Of a stretch of 6,451 bases of DNA, positions 1-5,452 are shown in pieces. Made by a program: the position numbers and the translations under genes. Origin of the DNA: Burkholderiaceae bacterium. Lineage in GTDB: Bacteria > Pseudomonadota > Gammaproteobacteria > Burkholderiales > Burkholderiaceae. The notes under the pieces were generated by a model. It worked only from the letters and a program-made list of their open reading frames with translations. It searched no databases and was not told where the DNA came from. Every line of letters begins with the position of its first letter. The first letter of the stretch is position 1. The stretch is taken from positions 1-6,451 of the forward strand of contig JAGOCV010000238.1 in the NCBI GenBank assembly GCA_017998575.1, in the 5' to 3' direction.

Positions 1-31
1 GCCAATACTCTATCCACTGAGCTACAGCCGC
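1..31 (-). tRNA. tRNA gene, 5' part only (probably tRNA-Arg), cut by the window edge
   Basis: Read on the minus strand, the 31 bases fit tRNA positions 1-31 exactly. They give a 7-nt acceptor strand GCGGCTG, then T8 A9, a D-stem GCTC pairing with GAGT (one G-T pair), a D-loop AGTGGATA containing the conserved GG, A26, and the 5' anticodon-stem strand TTGGC. The window ends at the edge of the anticodon loop, so the anticodon and identity are not visible. From memory, a Burkholderiales tRNA-Arg (CCG) begins this way and ends in CAGCCGC plus ACCA, which would pair with this acceptor strand. The Arg assignment is therefore recall, not something the window shows. The gene lies 46 bp downstream of the repressor stop, on the same strand. 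Confidence 0.85.
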
Positions 32-49
32 TTCGCTCGCGGCGGCTGT
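24..49 (-). repeat. Inverted repeat across the tRNA 5' end
   Basis: An 8-bp perfect inverted repeat, ACAGCCGC at 24-31 and GCGGCTGT at 42-49, is separated by 10 bp. One arm is the tRNA 5' acceptor strand plus T8. The other arm lies in the tRNA leader and is therefore identical to the expected 3' acceptor strand. On the minus strand no T-tract follows the hairpin, so it does not look like an intrinsic terminator for the upstream repressor gene. It could be a leader structure, a processing element, or chance in GC-rich DNA. Confidence 0.5.
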
Positions 50-73
50 GTCCGCGAGGCAGGAAAGTCCGCC

Positions 74-102
74 ATTATCACTGATTGGAACGGGTCCTGA
101 AG
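74..102 (-). promoter_or_regulatory. Possible tRNA promoter overlapping the repressor stop codon
   Basis: On the minus strand GATAAT (79 to 74) matches the -10 consensus at five of six bases. It is followed by a GC-rich stretch, GGCGGAC, of the kind seen in discriminators of stably regulated tRNA promoters. The -35 is poor: TTCAGG at 96-101 with a 16-bp spacer, or CTTCAG at 97-102 with 17 bp. The -10 shares bases with the repressor TGA stop. Initiation near position 67 would give a leader of about 35 nt. The weak -35 makes this a tentative call; the tRNA could also be read through from the repressor gene. Confidence 0.3.
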
Positions 103-752
103 GCAATGACGTTGCCCTCTGGTGCTTCGGGCACGCTCTCCGACAGGCCCAGGCCGTGCAGGTAGACCTCCAGCGCGTCGCGGCCGGTACTGACGAGGTC
201 GAAGGCCTCGGGGTTGAGCAGCCAGTTCTGGATCAGCCCGTCAACCATCGCGATCAGGCCCCAGGCGGCGGCATCGGGGTTGCGGACCTGGCTGCCTTCG
301 CGCCGGCGCCCGGCCAGTCCCAGGCCGTTGCTCAGGTGGCCGAAGCACTCGTCACGCGCCGACAGGTGCCGCTGGTGCACGGCCAGCATGTCGTCGACGT
401 ACTCCACCTTATGCATGGCCACGTCGAACACACGGCGCACCTGCGGATCGGATGCCACCTGCTGCAGGGCGCTGGTCATGGAGGCGCGGATGTTCTCCAG
501 CGGGTCCTGCGCCTCGTCGTCCACGCGCTTGGCGGATTCCTCCAGCGGCAGCGTGACGCGGTCCATCATGGCGTTGAACAGGTCGGCCTTGTCCTTGAAG
601 TGCCAGTAGATGGCGCCGCGCGTGGTGCCGGCGGCGGTGGCGATGTCGCTGAGCGAGGTGCGCGACACGCCCTTGGCCTGGAACAACTGCTCGGCCGCGT
701 CCAGCAGCCGGTGGCGCGTGGCCAGGGCGTCCTGTTTCGTGCGGCGTGCCAA
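78..752 (-). CDS. acrR: TetR/AcrR-family repressor of the divergent efflux operon
   Basis: This is a 224-residue transcriptional repressor. The N-terminus (MARRTKQDAL, with ATR at 11-13) and the helix-turn-helix region at about 32-59, with TSLSDIA, AGTTRGAIYWHF and KDKADLF, are hallmarks of the AcrR/TtgR branch of TetR regulators. The rest is the helical ligand-binding and dimerisation domain, including a WLLNPEAFDL stretch near 177-186 like that of E. coli AcrR. The length is close to AcrR (215 aa). I chose a TTG start at 752-750 because an AGGAGA Shine-Dalgarno lies 7 nt upstream and the family N-terminus begins there. An ATG 30 codons upstream (842) sits inside the operator and would add an atypical extension. 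The gene is divergent from the pump operon, so by family knowledge it likely represses that operon and itself and is released by pump substrates. The symbol reflects family resemblance; equivalent genes in other genera carry other names. Confidence 0.93.
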   Translation of the reverse strand: MARRTKQDALATRHRLLDAAEQLFQAKGVSRTSLSDIATAAGTTRGAIYWHFKDKADLFNAMMDRVTLPLEESAKRVDDEAQDPLENIRASMTSALQQVASDPQVRRVFDVAMHKVEYVDDMLAVHQRHLSARDECFGHLSNGLGLAGRRREGSQVRNPDAAAWGLIAMVDGLIQNWLLNPEAFDLVSTGRDALEVYLHGLGLSESVPEAPEGNVIAFRTRSNQ

Positions 753-759
753 GTGCGTG

Positions 760-765
760 TCTCCT
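760..765 (-). promoter_or_regulatory. Shine-Dalgarno fixing the TTG start of the repressor
   Basis: AGGAGA on the minus strand lies 7 nt before the TTG codon at 752-750. No similar site precedes the upstream in-frame ATG at 842. This decides the non-ATG start, which also gives the typical AcrR-like N-terminus. Confidence 0.8.
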
Positions 766-829
766 GTCGTGGGTTCGGGGCGTTCGTAATGGGCCTCCAA
801 ATGCGTGGGGACATTGCGGCTCACGTGCA

Positions 830-853
830 AATATACATTCACAAACGTATGTA
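830..853. promoter_or_regulatory. AcrR-type operator, 24 bp, in the divergent intergenic region
   Basis: Read on the minus strand, this AT-rich 24-bp site begins TACATAC and contains the core GTTTGTGAATGTAT. As I recall the E. coli acrAB operator, it matches at about 21 of 24 positions, differing at positions 8, 22 and 24. It is semi-palindromic around ATAC and GTAT half-site cores and stands out sharply from the GC-rich surroundings. It lies 77 bp upstream of the repressor TTG and 132 bp upstream of the adaptor ATG. Promoter-like hexamers overlap it: on the minus strand TTTACA (855-850) and TATATT (835-830), but with only a 14-bp spacer; on the plus strand TTCACA (838-843) without a matching -10. 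Binding here would plausibly block transcription in both directions. The exact promoters could not be assigned. Confidence 0.8.
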
Positions 854-985
854 AACTCGCCAGCTCGCCTAAAGCCGACCATGGCGCTAGGGTTGCGAAC
901 GCACATCGCCCCTCCCCGCCGTTCGTCGCACGGGCCCCGGTTCTTACTTCAAATCAACTGCCTCGCCATTCCCGGAAGGAAACGC
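854..985 (+). other. Leader between operator and adaptor gene, no gene seen
   Basis: These 132 bp run from the operator to the adaptor ATG. The stretch is GC-rich and holds no convincing -35/-10 pair. An in-frame ATG at 881 would extend the adaptor by 35 residues, but it has no good Shine-Dalgarno and would put a non-signal sequence before the lipoprotein signal peptide. If transcription starts at or near the operator, the pump mRNA has a long untranslated leader. I see no clear riboswitch or attenuator structure in it. Confidence 0.5.
974..980 (+). promoter_or_regulatory. Shine-Dalgarno of the adaptor gene
   Basis: GGAAGGA ends 5 nt before the ATG at 986. It is the best ribosome binding site among the in-frame start candidates and supports the start that places the signal peptide at the N-terminus. 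Confidence 0.8.
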
Positions 986-2269
986 ATGCCCGCCTTGCGC
1001 CCTGTCAACGTCAGACTCCCCGCCGCTTCGCGCGGCTTTTTCGCGCTGCCCGCCATCGTGGTGGCATGCGCGCTGCTGGCCGCTTGCGGCAAGGGCGATG
1101 CGCCACAGGCTGGCGGCGGCGGCGCGCCGGGTGGCGGCATGCCCGCGCCCGAGGTGGGCGTGGTCACGGTCCAGCCCGGCGACGTGGGCCTGGTGACCGA
1201 ACTCCCCGGCCGCCTGGAAGCGTCCCGCGTGGCCGAAGTGCGCGCGCGCGCCGCGGGCATCCTGCAGCAGCGTCTGTTCCGCGAAGGCTCCGACGTGCGT
1301 GCCGGCCAGCCGCTGTTCCGCATTGACGCCGCGCCCTACACGGCAACGCTGGAGTCGGCCCGCGCCAGCCAGGCCCGCGCCGAAGCCAACCTGAGCCAGG
1401 CCGCTGCCCTGGCCGAGCGCTACAAGCCGCTGGTCGAAGCCAATGCCGTGAGCAAGCAGGAATACGCCAACGCCGTGGCTGCGCAGAAGCAGGCCGAAGC
1501 CGACGTGTCCGTGGCCAAGGCCGCCGTGCAGACGGCGCAGATCAACGTGGGCTACGCCGCCGTGACGGCACCGATCTCGGGCCGCATCGGCCGCGCGCTG
1601 GTGACCGAAGGCGCGCTGGTGGGCCAGGGCGAAGCCACGCAGCTGGCCGTGATCCAGCAGATCGATCCGATGTACGTCAACTTCACGCAGTCGGCATCCG
1701 AAGTGCTGCGCCTGCGCCGCGCGATGGAAAGCGGCCAGTTCAAGCGCGCCAGCGGCAGCGACGCCGCCAGCGTGCGCATCGTGCTGGAAGACGGCACCGA
1801 ATACGGCCGCACCGGCCGCCTGCTGTTCTCCGACCTGACGGTGGATTCGACCACCGGCCAGGTCACGCTGCGCGCCGAAGTGCCCAACCCCACGGGTCAG
1901 TTGCTGCCGGGCCTGTACGTGCGCGTGCGGCTGGAGCAGGCCCAGGCCACCAATGCCATCACGCTGCCGCAGCAGGCCGTCACGCGCACGGCGCAGGGCG
2001 ACACGGTGTCGGTGGTGGGCGAAGGCGGCAAGATCAGCCAGCGCACCATCAAGATCAGCGGCGCGCGCGGCAACCAGTGGGTGGTGCTCGACGGCCTGAA
2101 GGCCGGCGAACAGGTGATGGTCGACGGCTTCCAGAAGCTGCAGATGATGCCGCCGGGCACACCCGTGAAGGCCGTGCCGTGGCAGGCCCCTGGCGCCTCC
2201 GCGCCGGCCGGGGCGGCCTCCGCGCCCGCGGGCGCCGCATCGGCGCCGGCCGCCGCCGCGTCGAAGTAA
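986..2269 (+). CDS. acrA: RND efflux periplasmic adaptor lipoprotein (AcrA/MexA family)
   Basis: This 427-residue adaptor links the inner-membrane pump to the outer-membrane channel. Residues 1-34 are a lipoprotein signal peptide with lipobox LAAC, Cys34 being the lipidated residue that anchors it in the inner membrane. A Gly-rich linker (about 42-51) precedes the first membrane-proximal and beta-barrel strands (VGVVTVQPGDV, TELPGRLEA). Next come the lipoyl half-motif (RVAEVRARAAGIL to GQPLFRID, about 81-114), the alpha-helical hairpin (about 117-187, with ERYKPLVEANAVSKQEY), the second lipoyl half (VTAPISGRIGRALVTEGALV, about 193-212), and the beta-barrel and membrane-proximal domains to about 395 (DPMYVNF at 228-234, LLPGLYVRVRLE near 307-317). 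The C-terminus (403-427) is an Ala/Pro-rich tail of repeated ASAPAG units, probably disordered. The gene is first in the operon, and the pump begins 21 nt after its stop. The symbol is by family; orthologues in Burkholderia and Pseudomonas have other names. Confidence 0.96.
   Translation: MPALRPVNVRLPAASRGFFALPAIVVACALLAACGKGDAPQAGGGGAPGGGMPAPEVGVVTVQPGDVGLVTELPGRLEASRVAEVRARAAGILQQRLFREGSDVRAGQPLFRIDAAPYTATLESARASQARAEANLSQAAALAERYKPLVEANAVSKQEYANAVAAQKQAEADVSVAKAAVQTAQINVGYAAVTAPISGRIGRALVTEGALVGQGEATQLAVIQQIDPMYVNFTQSASEVLRLRRAMESGQFKRASGSDAASVRIVLEDGTEYGRTGRLLFSDLTVDSTTGQVTLRAEVPNPTGQLLPGLYVRVRLEQAQATNAITLPQQAVTRTAQGDTVSVVGEGGKISQRTIKISGARGNQWVVLDGLKAGEQVMVDGFQKLQMMPPGTPVKAVPWQAPGASAPAGAASAPAGAASAPAAAASK
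2192..2254 (+). repeat. Three 21-bp coding repeats in the adaptor tail
   Basis: Residues 403-423 of the adaptor form three consecutive 7-residue units, GASAPAG, AASAPAG and AASAPAA, encoded by imperfect GC-rich 21-bp repeats. They lie beyond the conserved adaptor fold, so copy-number change by slippage would probably be tolerated. Confidence 0.7.
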
Positions 2270-2290
2270 TCGCACGGAGTACGCAAGCAC

Positions 2291-5200
2291 ATGGCCAAAT
2301 TCTTCATCGACCGGCCGATCTTCGCCTGGGTGATCGCGCTGTTCCTGATCGTCGCGGGCGTGGTCTCGATCACGCAGCTGCCGATCTCGCAATACCCGCC
2401 GGTGGCGCCGCCCTCCATCGTGATCAACACCGCCTACCCCGGCGCGTCGGCCAAGACGCTCGAGGACAGCGTGCTGTCGGTCATCGAGCGCGAGATGAAC
2501 GGCTCGCCCGGCATGATCTACATGGAGTCGGTGGCGCAGGCCGACGGCTCCGGCAGCCTCACGCTCACCTTCGAGCCGGGCACCAACGAAGACCTCGCGC
2601 AGGTGGACGTGCAGAACCGCCTCTCGCGCGCCACGCCGCGGCTGCCGCAGGCGGTGACGCAGCAGGGCGTGCGCGTGGACAAGTCGCGCAGCAACTTCCT
2701 GCTGTTCACGATGCTGGCCTCCGACGACCCGGCGATTGATCCGATCGCGCTGGGCGACTACGCCTCGCGCAACGTGGTGCCCGAGCTGCAGCGCCTGCCC
2801 GGTATCGGCCAGGCCCAGCTGTTCGGTACCGAGCGCGCGATGCGCGTGTGGATCGATCCGGCCAAGCTGGCGAGCTTCAACCTCTCGGCGGCCGAAGTCA
2901 CGGCGGCCATCCGCGCGCAGAACGCGCAGGTGGCCTCGGGCACCATCGGCGACCTGCCCAACATCGCGGGCCAGGGCATCTCGGCCACCGTGATCGTCAG
3001 CGGCCAGCTGTCCTCGGTCGAGCAGTTCGGCAACATCGTGCTGCGCGCCAGCACCTCGGGCGCCACCGTGCGACTGAAGGACGTGGCGCGGCTCGAGCTG
3101 GGCGCGCAGGCCTACGCCACTTCGGCGCGCCTGGACGGCAAGCCGGCCGTGGGCATCGGCGTTCAGCTCTCGCCCAGCGGCAATGCGATGGCCTCGGCCA
3201 AGGCCGTGCGCGAGCGCATGGCCGAGCTGGAGCGATTCTTCCCCGCCGGCGTGAAGTGGAGCATCCCCTACGACAGCTCGCGCTTCGTGCAGATCTCGAT
3301 CTCGCAGGTGGCCGAGACGCTGGTCGAAGCCGTGGTGCTGGTGTTCCTGGTGATGTTCCTGTTCCTGCAGAACTGGCGCTACACCGTCATTCCCACCATC
3401 GTGGTGCCGATCGCGCTGCTGGGCACCTTCGCCGTGCTGCTGTCGCTGGGTTTCTCGATCAACGTGCTGACCATGTTCGGCATGGTGCTGGTGATCGGCA
3501 TCGTGGTGGACGATGCCATCGTGGTGGTGGAGAACGTCGAGCGCATCATGAGCGAGGAAGGTCTTCCACCACTGGAAGCCACCCGCAAGGCCATGGGCCA
3601 GATCTCGGGCGCCATCATCGGCGTGACCGTGGTGCTGATCTCGGTGTTCGTGCCGCTGGCGTTCTTCTCGGGCTCCACCGGCAACATCTACCGCCAGTTC
3701 GCCACCGTGATGGTGGCCTCGATCGCGTTCTCGGCCTTCATGGCGCTGTCGCTCACGCCGGCGCTGTGCGCCACGCTGCTCAAGCCGGTGGAAAAGGGCT
3801 CGCACCACGAGAAGAAGGGCTTCTTCGGCTGGTTCAACCGGGGCTTCTCCAGCACCACGCACAAGTACGAAGGGCTGGTGGCCCGCATGCTGTCCAAGGC
3901 GGCGCGCTACCTGATCATCTACGCCGCCATCATCGCGGCGGTGGCCGTGCTCTACACGCGCCTGCCGACCTCGTTCCTGCCGGGCGAAGACCAGGGCAAC
4001 ATCATCGTGAACGTGCAGCTGCCCCCGGGCGCCACCCAGGAGCGCACGCTCTCGGTGATGGAGCAGGTCGAAGGCTTCCTGCTCAAACAGCCTGAAGTGC
4101 AGAGCATGGTCAGCGTGCTGGGCTTCTCGTTCTCGGGCCAGGGCCAGAACGCCGGCCTGGCTTTCGTGACGCTCAAGCCCTGGGACGAACGCAAGGAAGC
4201 GAGCCAGTCGGCCGAATCGCTGGCTGGCCGTGCCTTCGGCGCGCTCTCGGGCATTCGCGATGCCTTCATCTATCCGCTGTCGCCGCCGCCCATTCCCGAA
4301 CTGGGCTCGGCCTCGGGCTTCACGTTCCGCCTGCAGGACCGCGGCGGCGCAGGCCACCAGGCCCTGGTGAACGCGCGCAACCAGTTGCTGGGCATGGCCT
4401 CGCAGAGCAAGGTGCTGGCCCAGGTGCGCCCCAACGGGCTGGAAGATGCGCCGCAGCTGCAGATCGATATCGACCGCGACAAGGCCAATGCGCTGGGCGT
4501 CACCTTCGACTCGATCAACACGGCGCTGTCGACCGCGCTGGGTTCGTCGTACGTGAACGACTTCCCCAACCAGGGCCGCCTGCAGCGCGTGGTGGTGCAG
4601 GCCGATGCGCCCGCGCGCATGCAACCTGAAGACCTGCTGCAGATCAACGCGAGCAACAGCCAGGGCCGACCGGTGCCGCTGTCGGCATTCGCCACCACCC
4701 GCTGGGTGACGGGCGCGATGCAGACCGTGCGCTACAACGGCTATCCCTCGATGCGCATCGAAGGCAGCGCCGCGCCGGGCTACAGCTCGGGCGCCGCGAT
4801 GGCCGAGATGGAACGCCTGGCCTCGCAACTGCCGCAGGGCTTCGGCTACGAATGGACGGGCCAGTCGCGCGAGGAAAAGCTCGCCGGCTCGCAGTCGCTC
4901 ATCCTGTACGGCTTCGCCATCCTGGCGGTGTTCCTGTGTCTGGCCGCGCTGTACGAGAGCTGGTCGATCCCGCTGTCGGTGATCCTGGTGGTGCCGCTGG
5001 GCGTGCTGGGTGTGCTGTTGGCCACGCTGCTGCGCGGCATGTCGAACGACGTGTACTTCCAGGTGGGGCTGATCACGATCATCGGGCTGTCGGCCAAGAA
5101 CGCCATCCTGATCATCGAGTTCGCGAAAGACCTGCAGGCACAGGGCAAGACCGCGGTGCAGGCCGCACTAGAGGCCGCGCACCTGCGCTTCCGTCCGATC

Positions 5201-5452
5201 GTGATGACCTCGATGGCGTTCATCCTGGGCGTGACGCCGCTGTTCATCGCATCGGGCGCCGGCTCGGCGAGCCAGCGTGCGCTGGGTACCGGCGTGATCG
5301 GCGGGATGATCACCGCGGTGATCCTGGCCGTGTTCTTCGTGCCCGTGTTCTTCGTCGTCGTGCGCAGCATCTTCAAGGGCAGCGCGCGGCAACAGAAGAT
5401 GTATGCCGCCCATGCGCAAGCCGCGGGCGTGGGAGAGACCAAGCATGACTAA
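2291..5452 (+). CDS. acrB: RND inner-membrane multidrug/proton antiporter (AcrB/MexB, HAE1 family)
   Basis: This 1053-residue protein is the length of AcrB (1049) and complete from MAKFFIDRPIFAWV to the C-terminus. It works as a trimer that exports drugs and other amphiphiles in exchange for protons. TM1 is at about 9-29, TM2-TM6 at about 340-495, TM7 at about 539-556 and TM8-TM12 at about 869-1022. Two large periplasmic loops (about 30-339 and 557-868) hold the porter and docking domains. The proton-relay residues are all visible: Asp407 and Asp408 in TM4 (VVDDAIVVVENV), Lys936 (GLSAKNAIL), and Arg966 and Thr973 (LRFRPIVMTS), equivalent to AcrB K940, R971 and T978. Binding-pocket phenylalanines F136, F178, F612, F614 and F625 align with AcrB F136, F178, F615, F617 and F628, but AcrB F610 aligns with Val607. 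The cytoplasmic helix motif GFFGWFNRGF is present at 510-519. A GGAG lies 11 nt before the ATG, a slightly long spacing. The stop overlaps the next gene's start. Confidence 0.98.
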   Translation: MAKFFIDRPIFAWVIALFLIVAGVVSITQLPISQYPPVAPPSIVINTAYPGASAKTLEDSVLSVIEREMNGSPGMIYMESVAQADGSGSLTLTFEPGTNEDLAQVDVQNRLSRATPRLPQAVTQQGVRVDKSRSNFLLFTMLASDDPAIDPIALGDYASRNVVPELQRLPGIGQAQLFGTERAMRVWIDPAKLASFNLSAAEVTAAIRAQNAQVASGTIGDLPNIAGQGISATVIVSGQLSSVEQFGNIVLRASTSGATVRLKDVARLELGAQAYATSARLDGKPAVGIGVQLSPSGNAMASAKAVRERMAELERFFPAGVKWSIPYDSSRFVQISISQVAETLVEAVVLVFLVMFLFLQNWRYTVIPTIVVPIALLGTFAVLLSLGFSINVLTMFGMVLVIGIVVDDAIVVVENVERIMSEEGLPPLEATRKAMGQISGAIIGVTVVLISVFVPLAFFSGSTGNIYRQFATVMVASIAFSAFMALSLTPALCATLLKPVEKGSHHEKKGFFGWFNRGFSSTTHKYEGLVARMLSKAARYLIIYAAIIAAVAVLYTRLPTSFLPGEDQGNIIVNVQLPPGATQERTLSVMEQVEGFLLKQPEVQSMVSVLGFSFSGQGQNAGLAFVTLKPWDERKEASQSAESLAGRAFGALSGIRDAFIYPLSPPPIPELGSASGFTFRLQDRGGAGHQALVNARNQLLGMASQSKVLAQVRPNGLEDAPQLQIDIDRDKANALGVTFDSINTALSTALGSSYVNDFPNQGRLQRVVVQADAPARMQPEDLLQINASNSQGRPVPLSAFATTRWVTGAMQTVRYNGYPSMRIEGSAAPGYSSGAAMAEMERLASQLPQGFGYEWTGQSREEKLAGSQSLILYGFAILAVFLCLAALYESWSIPLSVILVVPLGVLGVLLATLLRGMSNDVYFQVGLITIIGLSAKNAILIIEFAKDLQAQGKTAVQAALEAAHLRFRPIVMTSMAFILGVTPLFIASGAGSASQRALGTGVIGGMITAVILAVFFVPVFFVVVRSIFKGSARQQKMYAAHAQAAGVGETKHD
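5431..5437 (+). promoter_or_regulatory. Shine-Dalgarno of the outer-membrane channel gene, inside the pump gene
   Basis: GGGAGAG sits within the last codons of the pump gene, with GGAG 9 nt before the ATG at 5445. With the 8-bp gene overlap this supports coupled translation of pump and channel. Confidence 0.7.

Noticed and set aside
1..49. Phage or island attachment site at the tRNA
   Set aside because: Only a 7-8 nt copy is seen, on the 5' side rather than beyond the 3' end, and no integrase gene is present in the window.
822..827. CACGTG palindrome next to the operator
   Set aside because: A 6-bp palindrome is expected by chance and I know no regulator in this setting that would require it.
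48..854. Plus-strand open frame of 268 codons opposite the repressor
   Set aside because: It is antisense to a clear TetR-family gene, has no recognisable domain and has a composition typical of antisense GC-rich frames.
881..985. Upstream in-frame ATG extending the adaptor by 35 residues
   Set aside because: There is no good ribosome binding site, and the extension would precede the lipoprotein signal peptide. The ATG at 986 has GGAAGGA at a proper distance.
944..4828. Very long open frame (1294 codons) on the minus strand across adaptor and pump
   Set aside because: It is antisense to two clearly conserved genes, its translation is a His/Arg/Gly/Ala-rich low-complexity string with no recognisable domain, and GC-rich codon use removes stops from antisense frames. 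It is a shadow.
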